NCBI GenBank assembly: GCA_963697205.1 | Contig: CAVONB010000005.1 | Span: 124,001-188,000, forward strand | Length of the DNA stretch: 64,000 bases | Direction of reading: 5' to 3' | Origin: CAVONB01 sp963697205 | GTDB taxonomy: Bacteria; Pseudomonadota; Alphaproteobacteria; Rhizobiales; Hyphomicrobiaceae | Shown here: piece by piece, positions 8,226-18,103 of the stretch | Numbering within the stretch: position 1 is the first letter of the stretch | Layout: every line of letters starts with the position of its first letter | The notes under the pieces: model-generated | Seen by the model: only the letters and a program-made list of their open reading frames with translations | The model's database searches: none | What the model was told of the DNA's origin: nothing | Translations under genes and position numbers: made by a program

Positions 8226-8924
8226 TCACGCACCCTCGATCGAGCGCATGTCGCAATCAAACAGCACGTCCCCGTCCTCGAGCGGATAAACCTCCGTGTG
8301 CGGGCGCACCGCTTCGTCGAGGCCGGCAATCGGCGTCAAACACAGCCCGGTCTTGCCCGAGCCCAGAATCATCGGCGCGACCAGCACATGCAGCCGGTCG
8401 ACCGCCTTGTCGCTGACGAACGCCGATACCGTCGTTGCCCCGCCCTCGATCAGCAGGCGCCTCAAGCCGCGCTGAAACAACGCCGCCACGATGGCCGAGG
8501 GCCAGATCTGCGGGCCTTGCCGCGCCAGCCGTACGACCTCCACGCCCTCCGGCGCGGGATCATCGCACGCCCGGACCACCAGCCGGCGGATGCCATCGTC
8601 CCCATTGAGGCAGCGCGCAGAAGCCGGCAGCCGGCCCGACGGATCGATCACCACCCGCGCCGGATGGGGCCCCGCCACGCGGCGGACATTCAAAAGCGGA
8701 TCGTCGGCCATCACCGTCCCGATCCCGACCACCACCGCATCGACGGCCGCCCGCAACCGGTGCACATGGTCGAGCGCGGCATCCCGGTTGATCCAGCGGC
8801 TCTCCCCCGTCGGCGTCGCAATTCGCCCGTCGAGCGACTGGCCAAGCTGCGCCACGACGAATGGCCGGTCCGCGGCCGCTTGCGCAATATGGCGAAGGCT
8901 GGCAACGCTACGCTCCGACGTCAT
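8226..8924 (-). CDS. RibD C-terminal/dihydrofolate reductase-like family protein
   Basis: This 232-residue protein corresponds to the reductase half of RibD without the deaminase half. It shows VAQLGQSLDGRIATPTGESR near the N-terminus, VGIGTVMADDPLLNVR (NADPH/substrate region), and LRRLLIEGGATTVSAFV in the Rossmann-like core. RibD reductases reduce the ribosyl chain of 2,5-diamino-6-ribosylamino-pyrimidinone phosphate made from GTP. A stand-alone copy in a locus that also has ribA and a pterin-synthase homologue suggests a dedicated role in a pteridine or pyrimidine side pathway, but that is inference. It could also serve general riboflavin synthesis. Confidence 0.85.
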   Translation of the reverse strand: MTSERSVASLRHIAQAAADRPFVVAQLGQSLDGRIATPTGESRWINRDAALDHVHRLRAAVDAVVVGIGTVMADDPLLNVRRVAGPHPARVVIDPSGRLPASARCLNGDDGIRRLVVRACDDPAPEGVEVVRLARQGPQIWPSAIVAALFQRGLRRLLIEGGATTVSAFVSDKAVDRLHVLVAPMILGSGKTGLCLTPIAGLDEAVRPHTEVYPLEDGDVLFDCDMRSIEGA

Positions 8925-9200
8925 GAGCCGGTTTCCGTAACGGTGCGGGGCGGCGTCGGCATGGACATGGGCTCAAAACTGAATGTTCGTTCTTCCGGCA
9001 ACGACAAGCAGGCCTCCGGACATCGCAGCACTGACCCCTGCAATCTGCCGGGACTTGATGACTTCCGGCAGGCGCGCGGCCGGGACAAGGGCTGCGGCTC
9101 TATGTCGTGCACCGTCTCGCGCTAACACACCGAGGGCCGCATCGAAGTCAAGTGTATAGACGCTAGCACGCCGCGCGTTTCCTCACGTCTCCTCAAATCC
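8925..9200. other. Divergent intergenic region
   Basis: This region lies between the divergently transcribed RibD-like gene and the YfhO-like gene. No convincing protein or RNA was seen. It must hold both promoters, but no clear -35/-10 pair could be read. Confidence 0.4.
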
Positions 9201-11669
9201 ATGCCATCACCCCAACCCCGCCCCCATCCAATCGACGACAACGCGCGTGTCGGCCGCCTCATCCACCGGGCACGCCGCACGATCGACGCGACGGACTCAC
9301 CCTATCGCGGCGCCGACTGGCCCCTGCTGCCGGTGCTGGCCGCGCTCGCCATCGCATGGGTGGCCCTGTCCTGGCCGTGGTTGTCGGGTCGCTGGACGAT
9401 CCCGTGGGACGCCAAGGCCCATTTCCTGCCGCAGATGCAGTTCCTGGCGCAAAGCCTTGCCAGCGGCGAATCCCCCTTCTGGGCACCCTACGTCTTTTCC
9501 GGCCATCCCCAGATCGCCGATCCGCAGTCCCTCATTTTCTCGCCGCCCTTTCTCACGCTCGCCGCCCTCGACCCAAATCCCGGGCTCCGCGCCGCTGACG
9601 CCGCCGTCCTCGCCGCCGTCCTCGCCGGCATGATCGCCGTCGTCGTCTGGTTTCGCGATCAGGGCTGGCACTGGCCCGGCGCCCTCGTCGCCGCGCTCGG
9701 CTTCGGCTTCGGCGCAGCCATGGCCTGGCGCATCCAGCACATCGGCCAGGTGCTGAGCATCGTCTATATGATGATCGCCTGGGTCCTGCTCGACCGTGCG
9801 CTCCAGCGCGGCTCGCTGCTCTCGGGCCTGCTGGCGGGCATCGTCGCGGGCTTCATGGTGCTCGGCCGCGATCAAGTCGCGCTCTTGGGCCTTTACCTGC
9901 TCGCAGCGCTCGCCGTCTGGCGCCTCCTGGGCGGCGGACGCCCAACCGACACACCCACCCCCCAGCTCGCCACCCAGCTCGCCCGCCGCCTGGCCGCCCT
10001 CGGCGCCGGCGGCATCGGCGGTCTTGCCGTGATCATCTTGCCGGTTGTGCTGACCCTTCTTGTCGCCGAGCAATCCAACCGTCCCTCGATTGACCTGGAA
10101 GGCGCCGGTCGCGGCTCCCTGCACCCAGCCCAGCTGCTGACGCTGATCGCCGCCGACCTCTTCCAAGCCGCCGGAGAGATGCGCGACTACTGGGGGCCAC
10201 CGAGTCTCGCCTGGCCCACCACCGGTCTCTATACTGCTCAGAACGTCGGCATCCTCTACGTCGGCATGCCGACCCTGCTCGCCCTTCTCGTCGGCCTGGC
10301 GAGCGGCCGCCTGTGGCGGCGCGACATCCGCTTCGTCGCCATCGCAGCACTTCTCCTGACCGTCTACGCGCTCGGCTGGTACACGCCAGCCTTCGCCGCC
10401 GTCCACGCGATGTTGCCAGGCGTCGACCTCTTCCGTCGGCCCGCCGACGCTGTCTTTCCGCTCGGCGTCCTGCTGTCGCTCGCAGGCGGCTATGTCGTGC
10501 ACACCATGTTCATGACTGACTACGACGAGGCCACCCCCCTCCCGCTCGAGCGCTGGCATTGGATCCTTGTCACCGCCGCGCTCGCCGTCGCCGTCACCGC
10601 CGCCCTCGCCATCGCCCTTCACTTGGATCGCGTGGCGTGGCTCGCCCGCCCTCTCGGCCAGGCTGCGGCACTCGCATTGGCCTCCGTACTGGCTTTGTGG
10701 ATCGGCGTGCGCATCGCACCGGCCCGTCCCGTCCAGGCAGGCCTGCTCCCTGTGCTCGTCCTGGTCGGCGATCTCGCGTTGAACAACGGCGCGCCGACCA
10801 CCTCCACCACCCTGCCGCCTCAAACCTACGACGTGCTCCGCCCCGATACGGCCAATGAGACCATCGCCCTCCTCAAGACGCGCGTCGCCGCGACCAGGAG
10901 CGACACGCGCCGCGACCGCGTCGAGCTCGTCGGCCTCGGCTTCCATTGGCCCAACGCCAGCCTGACCCACCGCCTGGAGAACACGCTCGGCTACAATCCG
11001 GTCCGCCTTGGCCATTACACCCGCGCCACCGGTGCCGAGGACCACGCCGCGCTACCCGACCAGCGGCGGTTCGCGCCCCTGTTTCCGGGCTACACAAGCC
11101 CGTTGTCGAACCTGCTCGGCTTGCGCTTCATCGCCGCCGGCGCACCCATCGAGACCATCGACAAGACGCTTCGGCCCGGCGACCTGACGCTGATCGCGCG
11201 CACCCCCGATGGCTACGTCTACGAAAACCCCCGCGCCCTACCGCGCGTGCTGTTTGCAACAAGCGCCGTCCCCGGCGACTTCGAGGCGATGCTCAAGACC
11301 GGCGTCTGGCCCACGACCGATCTCTCAACCACCGTCGTCTTGGACGAAACCGCCATCGCACCCGGCCCCACCCGCCGCCCGGGCACCGTGCGCATCCTGA
11401 GCTATGGCCACACCGCGGTTAGCCTTGCCGTCGACAGCCCCGATGGCGGCCACGTCGTCTTGAACGACGTCTGGCACCCCTGGTGGCAAGGCGAAATCGA
11501 CGGCAAGCCGGCGCAAGTGTTACGCGCCAATGCCATCTTCAGGGCGATACGCGTGCCACCGGGACGTCACAATGTCCGCTTCGTGTTCCGTCCGATCACG
11601 GGCGCGCTCGAAATGCTCACCGCGCGCCTGACGGTGTCACGCCCTTCGATCTGGCCCTTCCATGACTGA
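9201..11669 (+). CDS. YfhO-like GT-C-type polytopic membrane protein
   Basis: The protein is about 822 residues long, with roughly a dozen hydrophobic segments between residues 35 and 525. A short acidic loop follows the first helix (WDAKAHFLPQMQF), which resembles the GT-C glycosyltransferase lumenal loop. The C-terminal third is soluble and ends in a YfhO-type beta domain (VVLNDVWHPWWQGEID and FRAIRVPPGRHNVRFVF). YfhO proteins glycosylate cell-envelope polymers or lipids with a polyprenyl-linked donor. The donor and acceptor here are unknown. It is followed after 39 bases by the glucan exporter gene on the same strand, so a shared role in envelope polysaccharide is possible. Confidence 0.75.
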   Translation: MPSPQPRPHPIDDNARVGRLIHRARRTIDATDSPYRGADWPLLPVLAALAIAWVALSWPWLSGRWTIPWDAKAHFLPQMQFLAQSLASGESPFWAPYVFSGHPQIADPQSLIFSPPFLTLAALDPNPGLRAADAAVLAAVLAGMIAVVVWFRDQGWHWPGALVAALGFGFGAAMAWRIQHIGQVLSIVYMMIAWVLLDRALQRGSLLSGLLAGIVAGFMVLGRDQVALLGLYLLAALAVWRLLGGGRPTDTPTPQLATQLARRLAALGAGGIGGLAVIILPVVLTLLVAEQSNRPSIDLEGAGRGSLHPAQLLTLIAADLFQAAGEMRDYWGPPSLAWPTTGLYTAQNVGILYVGMPTLLALLVGLASGRLWRRDIRFVAIAALLLTVYALGWYTPAFAAVHAMLPGVDLFRRPADAVFPLGVLLSLAGGYVVHTMFMTDYDEATPLPLERWHWILVTAALAVAVTAALAIALHLDRVAWLARPLGQAAALALASVLALWIGVRIAPARPVQAGLLPVLVLVGDLALNNGAPTTSTTLPPQTYDVLRPDTANETIALLKTRVAATRSDTRRDRVELVGLGFHWPNASLTHRLENTLGYNPVRLGHYTRATGAEDHAALPDQRRFAPLFPGYTSPLSNLLGLRFIAAGAPIETIDKTLRPGDLTLIARTPDGYVYENPRALPRVLFATSAVPGDFEAMLKTGVWPTTDLSTTVVLDETAIAPGPTRRPGTVRILSYGHTAVSLAVDSPDGGHVVLNDVWHPWWQGEIDGKPAQVLRANAIFRAIRVPPGRHNVRFVFRPITGALEMLTARLTVSRPSIWPFHD

Positions 11670-11708
11670 CAGCTGCGCCCCGTCCCTTAACGGACCGCCC
11701 GGAGACGC

Positions 11709-13514
11709 ATGACGATGACAAGCGAGGCGACCCCCGCGGCAGCCGTCCCCGCAACGGCCGGCAAGCGTCTCGTGCGCATCTATGCACGCGCACTCGCGCT
11801 CCTGGGTAACGAGCGCTGGCACGCCGCCCTCCTCGCAGTGGCCGGCATCGTCATCGCCATGGTGCAGCTCGCCGAGCCGATCCTGTTCGGCCGCGTCGTC
11901 GATGCCTTGGCCAAGGGCAGCGCCGCTTTTCCCATCATCGGCCTGTGGGCGGCGCTCGGCCTGTTCGGCATCGTCGCCGGCGTGGTGGTCGCCGTCCTGG
12001 CCGACCGGCTGGCCCACCGCCAGCGGCTCAACGCCGTCAACCACGCCTTCGCCCGCGCCATCACCATGCCGATCAGCTATCACGCCGAGCGCGGCTCGGG
12101 CTCGGTCGTGCGCGCCATCCTGGCTGGCACCGACTCACTGTTTTGGCTTTGGCTCGGTTTCCTGCGCGAGCAGCTGACCGCCTTCGTCGGCATCATCATG
12201 CTGGTGCCCACCGCGCTCGCCATCGACTGGCGCATGACGGTGATCCTCGTGCTGCTGGCGATCGCCTACCTCGTGCTCAACATCTTCGTCATCAACAAGA
12301 CCAGCACCAACCAGGACGACATCGAGGCCTACCACCAGCAGCTCTACGGCCGGGTCGGCGACGTCATCTCCAATGTCACGATCCTGCAGTCCTACGCCCG
12401 TCTTGCCGCCGAGATCGAGGCCATGCGCGAGCTGTCGGGCCGCGTGCTCGCCGCCCAGTATCCCGTCCTCAACTGGTGGGGCCTGCTCGCCGTCCTGACG
12501 CGCGCGGCCGCCACCGTAACCATGGTCGCCGTCTTCGCGCTCGGCGCGGTGCTCGCCTCCCGCGGCGAGTTGACCGTCGGCGAGATCGTCAGCTTCGTCG
12601 CCTTCGCCGGTCTGCTGATCGGCAAGCTCGACACGCTGTCCGGCTTCGTAGTCCGCATCTTCCAGCAGGCGCCGACGCTCGACACCTATTTCAACCTGAT
12701 CGACGCCCGTTCCAACCTCGAGGAAAAAACCGGCGCACCCCTCCTGCAGGTGCCGGGCGGCGAGGTGCGCTACGAGAACGTGTCCTACAGCTATGGGCCC
12801 GGCAACCAGGGCGTCTTCGACCTCGCCTTCACGGCCCCACCCGGCAAGATGATCGCCCTGGTCGGGCCGACCGGGTCCGGCAAGACCACGACGCTCGCGC
12901 TGCTGCAGCGCCTGCGCCCGCCCGATACCGGCCGCATCCTGATAGACGGCCAGGACACCGCCGAGGTGAGCCTGGACAGCCTCAGGCGCAACATCGCCGT
13001 GGTCTTCCAGGAAGCCGGCCTCTTCAACCGTTCGATCGCCGAAAACATCGCCATCGGCCGCCCCGGCGCCACGTCGGCCGACATCGAGGCCGCCGCCCGC
13101 ATGGCGGAAGCGCACGACTTCATCATGCGCAAACCCGGCGGTTACACCTTCGCCATCGGCGAGCGTGGCGCCTCCCTGTCCGGCGGCGAGCGCCAGCGCA
13201 TCGCCATCGCCCGCGCCATCCTGAAGGACGCCCCGATCCTGATCCTCGACGAGGCGACGAGCGCACTGGACGCGGAGACGGAGGCCAAGATCAAGCGGGC
13301 CTTGGACGCCATGCGCAAAGGCCGCACGACGTTCGTCATCGCCCACCGCCTGTCGACGGTGGCCAACGCCGACGACATTTTGGTTCTCGATCAGGGACGG
13401 ATCATCGAGCGTGGCCGCTTCGCCGATCTGGTCGCCGCCAAGGGCCTGTTTGCCCGTCTCGTCGCCGAGGGCGGCTTCACCGTGCCGCGCAGCGTCGACG
13501 AGCTCGATAATTGA
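11709..13514 (+). CDS. ndvA: Cyclic beta-1,2-glucan exporter, ABC permease/ATPase (NdvA/ChvA)
   Basis: This 601-residue half-transporter has six N-terminal membrane helices (about 35-320) fused to an ATPase domain. The ATPase shows Walker A (GPTGSGKTT), Q-loop (VVFQEAGLF), signature (LSGGERQR), Walker B (ILILDEATSALD) and H-loop (VIAHRLSTV). The N-terminus (VRIYARALALLGNERW) and FGRVVDALAKG match the NdvA/ChvA family, which exports cyclic beta-glucan to the periplasm as a homodimer. The glucan synthase ndvB/chvB is not in the window. OpgH is, so the exported substrate could differ from that in Rhizobium. A terminator follows at 13622. Confidence 0.9.
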   Translation: MTMTSEATPAAAVPATAGKRLVRIYARALALLGNERWHAALLAVAGIVIAMVQLAEPILFGRVVDALAKGSAAFPIIGLWAALGLFGIVAGVVVAVLADRLAHRQRLNAVNHAFARAITMPISYHAERGSGSVVRAILAGTDSLFWLWLGFLREQLTAFVGIIMLVPTALAIDWRMTVILVLLAIAYLVLNIFVINKTSTNQDDIEAYHQQLYGRVGDVISNVTILQSYARLAAEIEAMRELSGRVLAAQYPVLNWWGLLAVLTRAAATVTMVAVFALGAVLASRGELTVGEIVSFVAFAGLLIGKLDTLSGFVVRIFQQAPTLDTYFNLIDARSNLEEKTGAPLLQVPGGEVRYENVSYSYGPGNQGVFDLAFTAPPGKMIALVGPTGSGKTTTLALLQRLRPPDTGRILIDGQDTAEVSLDSLRRNIAVVFQEAGLFNRSIAENIAIGRPGATSADIEAAARMAEAHDFIMRKPGGYTFAIGERGASLSGGERQRIAIARAILKDAPILILDEATSALDAETEAKIKRALDAMRKGRTTFVIAHRLSTVANADDILVLDQGRIIERGRFADLVAAKGLFARLVAEGGFTVPRSVDELDN

Positions 13515-13621
13515 GCCGGCCGCAGCGTGACCCGCGCCTCAGAGGTCACGCGCCAAGTCTCGCACGCTACGGGCGACACCCGTACCGGGCATTGTCCCAA
13601 GTAACGGCGAGGCGAAAAAGG

Positions 13622-13653
13622 AAAGGGAGCCCATGGTGAGGCTCCCTTTTTCT
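13622..13653. terminator. Bidirectional rho-independent terminator
   Basis: AAAGGGAGCC pairs with GGCTCCCTTT around an eight-base loop and is followed by a T run on the plus strand. The A run upstream supplies a T run on the minus strand. It lies between the convergent ndvA and ribA genes and can serve both. Confidence 0.85.
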
Positions 13654-13700
13654 TGGCCACGTCCGCGGCGCGCGCCACCGGGCGCACGCCGGTTTCGCGA

Positions 13701-14417
13701 TCAGAATTTGTGTGCCATGCGCTCGCGCTTGGTGTCGAGGTAGCGCTTGTTGTAGGGGCTGGCGGGCACGATCAGCGAGAGCTGCTCGAGCACATTGACC
13801 CCCTCCGCGCGCAGTGCTTCCACCTTGGCCGGGTTGTTGGTCAGCAACCGAATGTCGGAGAAGCCGAGGTCGAACAGGATCTGGGCTGCCAGATCATACT
13901 CGCGCGCATCGATCGGCGAACCGATCTGCACGTTGGCGTCAACGGTGTCGAACCCCTGATCCTGAAGAGCATAAGCCCGGATCTTGTTGAGCAGACCGAT
14001 CCCGCGCCCCTCATGATAGGGCAGGTAGATCATGACGCCGTTGGGCGTTGCCACGATGTGGTCGAGCGACGCCTGCAACTGCGCATAGCAGTCACACCGC
14101 AGCGAGTGAAAGATGTCGCCCGTCACACAGCCGCTGTGCACACGAACCAGCGGCGTCGCCGCCGTGTCGCTGCCCTCGCCGCGATTGATCAGCACCATTG
14201 CCTGGTACTGGGGATCGGAACCCTGGTAGGCACGCGCCTCCAGCTGAACCTCAAGTCCCTTGAATTCCATCGGCAGCACAGTCTGAGCCGACCAATCGAT
14301 ATCCATGTCCACTGATCTCAGTGCATTCGTCTTCATCGACGTCTCCAACTCGGTGCGGCAGACCGTAATCTCCACGGCCAGAGTGCACACGTAGATCGGC
14401 ATTCTGACCGACCGCAT
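13701..14417 (-). CDS. ribA: GTP cyclohydrolase II
   Basis: This 238-residue enzyme opens the imidazole ring of GTP, releasing formate and pyrophosphate to give 2,5-diamino-6-ribosylamino-4(3H)-pyrimidinone 5'-phosphate, the first step of riboflavin synthesis. The zinc ligands Cys97, Cys108 and Cys110 are in HSGCVTGD and LRCDCY. The GTP-binding segments PYHEGRGIGL and LLTNNPAKV are intact. It is a stand-alone RibA, not fused to RibB. The N-terminal 35-45 residues exceed the usual length, so translation may start at a later Met (for example residue 28 or 38). It is convergent with ndvA. Confidence 0.93.
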   Translation of the reverse strand: MRSVRMPIYVCTLAVEITVCRTELETSMKTNALRSVDMDIDWSAQTVLPMEFKGLEVQLEARAYQGSDPQYQAMVLINRGEGSDTAATPLVRVHSGCVTGDIFHSLRCDCYAQLQASLDHIVATPNGVMIYLPYHEGRGIGLLNKIRAYALQDQGFDTVDANVQIGSPIDAREYDLAAQILFDLGFSDIRLLTNNPAKVEALRAEGVNVLEQLSLIVPASPYNKRYLDTKRERMAHKF

Positions 14418-14894
14418 CGGGTGATTGCACCCATACTACGGCAGCTTTGGGGTCGCTTGGATCACATTTTCGACGGTAGCCAGCCCAGACTTTGGTCCGA
14501 ATACCTCAGGCGCGTTGGTCCCTTGAACCATTGAACGCACGTGGCGGGCCGGCGGTTCACTAGTCAAATCGCGGGATTTGCGCAAGACGGTCAGTTGCCG
14601 GGGCTCGAAAGATTTCTTGTCACAGAATGGTTAACAATGCCGCAGGTCCCGCCTTAGCCCCTCCGGCGGCTTCAGCCCATCCATCCCGACCGGGTGAGGA
14701 GGATCGGTAACGACCCGGATGCAGACCCGCTCCAGGCGGGTTGACGCATCGCGCAAATCGGCTCCCAATCCCCCCAACCAGCGGCAGCCGGACCGGCAAG
14801 GTGTCCACCCGCCGCATCGGGCCCCGCGGCGATGCCGCCGGCATACAGAATGTCAGGCTCCGCCAGACTGCCAGACTTCGCCAGAGAACGATCG
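14418..14894. other. Divergent intergenic region ribA/pgi
   Basis: About 480 bases lie between divergent genes. A short AT-richer stretch near 14605-14640 is the likeliest promoter area for pgi. No FMN-riboswitch core was recognised on the ribA side. No protein-coding frame is convincing. Confidence 0.4.
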
Positions 14895-16580
<1,686 letters not shown>

Positions 16581-16750
16581 TCGCCTCGCAGGCGGCCCCC
16601 GCGTGCAGGCCGTACTAAGACGCCGATCGGCCCTGAAGCGCGCCGCACCCATTTCGACCGGGGCGGAAACGCACTAGTGTCGCGGCCCGTAACACCGAAC
16701 CAGGACCCGCCACCGGCCGGGGCCATACGACCATGAGAGGAACGAAGCAG

Positions 16751-17968
16751 ATGCAGGATCGAGCGGACAAGACCGGAACAGGCGCTAGCGCAGCGGCTCA
16801 CTTCGCCTGGGACGACCCGTTCCTGCTCGAGCAGCAGTTGACCGAGGACGAGCGCATGGTGCGCGACAGCGCGCGAGGCTTCGCCGACGACAAGCTCGTC
16901 CCCCGCGTACGCGATGGCTTCCGCCACGAGCGCACCGACACGGCGATCTTCCGCGAGATGGGCGAGGTCGGACTGCTCGGCCCGACCATCCCGGAAACCT
17001 ACGGCGGCGCCGGGCTGGGCTACGTCGCCTACGGCCTGATCGCGCGCGAGATCGAGCGCGTCGATTCCGGCTTCCGCTCGATGATGAGCGTGCAGTCCTC
17101 GCTCGTCATGGTGCCGATTATGGAATTCGGCTCCGAGGAACAGCGCCGCAAGTACCTGCCCAAGCTCGCCACCGGCGAGATGATCGGCTGCTTCGGCCTG
17201 ACCGAGCCCGACCATGGCTCCGACCCCGGCTCCATGGTCACCCGTGCCAGGGCGGTACCAGGCGGCTTCAGCCTGTCGGGCGCCAAGACCTGGATCACCA
17301 ACGCGCCGATCGCCGACCTGATGCTGGTGTGGGCGAAGACCGAGGACGGCGCCATCCGCGGCTTCCTGGTCGAGCGCGGTGCCAAGGGCCTATCGACGCC
17401 GAAGATCGAAGGCAAGGTGGGCCTGCGGACCTCGGTCACCGGCCAGATCGTGCTCGAGGACGTGGTCGTGCCAGAAACCGCCATGCTGCCGAGCGTGCGC
17501 GGCCTCAAGGGGCCCTTCACCTGCCTCAACTCGGCCCGCTACGGCATCGCCTGGGGCGCGCTCGGCGCCGCCGAATCCTGTTACGAGACCGCCCGTCAGT
17601 ACGTCCTCGACCGCAAGCAGTTCGGCCGCCCGCTCGCCGCCAATCAGCTCGTCCAAAAGAAACTCGCTGACATGGTCAGCGAAATCTCGCTCGGACTGCA
17701 GGGCTGCCTGCGCCTCGGGCGCATGAAAGACGAGGGCACCGCCTCCGTCGAACTCACCTCCATCCTGAAGCGCAACTCCTGCGGCAAGGCGCTCGACATC
17801 GCCCGGACCGCCCGCGACATGCTCGGCGGCAACGGCATCTCCGACGAGTACCCGATCATCCGCCACCTCGTGAACCTTGAGGTCGTCAACACCTACGAGG
17901 GAACCCACGACATCCACGCGCTGATCCTCGGCCGCGCAGTCACCGGCATCCAATCCTTTACCGGCTGA
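16751..17968 (+). CDS. gcdH: Glutaryl-CoA dehydrogenase
   Basis: This 405-residue FAD-dependent acyl-CoA dehydrogenase oxidises and decarboxylates glutaryl-CoA to crotonyl-CoA in lysine and tryptophan breakdown. The catalytic Glu lies in NTYEGTHDIHALILGRAVTG near the C-terminus, the glutaryl-CoA-specific form of this motif. FAD/substrate blocks CFGLTEPDHGSDPGSM and YVLDRKQFGRPLAANQLVQ are intact. ATG 16751 is chosen because GAGAGG sits about ten bases upstream. An in-frame ATG at 16733 overlaps that site. It stands alone, without a LysR regulator or CoA-transferase beside it. Confidence 0.92.
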   Translation: MQDRADKTGTGASAAAHFAWDDPFLLEQQLTEDERMVRDSARGFADDKLVPRVRDGFRHERTDTAIFREMGEVGLLGPTIPETYGGAGLGYVAYGLIAREIERVDSGFRSMMSVQSSLVMVPIMEFGSEEQRRKYLPKLATGEMIGCFGLTEPDHGSDPGSMVTRARAVPGGFSLSGAKTWITNAPIADLMLVWAKTEDGAIRGFLVERGAKGLSTPKIEGKVGLRTSVTGQIVLEDVVVPETAMLPSVRGLKGPFTCLNSARYGIAWGALGAAESCYETARQYVLDRKQFGRPLAANQLVQKKLADMVSEISLGLQGCLRLGRMKDEGTASVELTSILKRNSCGKALDIARTARDMLGGNGISDEYPIIRHLVNLEVVNTYEGTHDIHALILGRAVTGIQSFTG

Positions 17969-18103
17969 AACCCACATCGCCCCCACATGCCGGAAGGGCG
18001 CCTTTCGAAGTCGCGACCACCACCGCGGTCGCGACGCCTCAGGCCTGTCGATCACCGCCGGCCTCGCAGCGTACGAGGACCGCCAACAGCGCACCAGGGC
18101 GGG

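Noticed and set aside
9297..11045. Long minus-strand frame opposite the YfhO-like gene
   Set aside because: Gly/Glu/Asp-rich composition, no start signal, and no motif; it is the antisense shadow of the membrane protein gene.
12135..13346. Minus-strand frame of 403 codons opposite ndvA
   Set aside because: Low-complexity Gly/Asp/Glu/Val composition, no family features, antisense to a clear ABC transporter gene.
14418..14894. FMN riboswitch upstream of ribA
   Set aside because: The conserved RFN core blocks were not found in the region on the ribA side.
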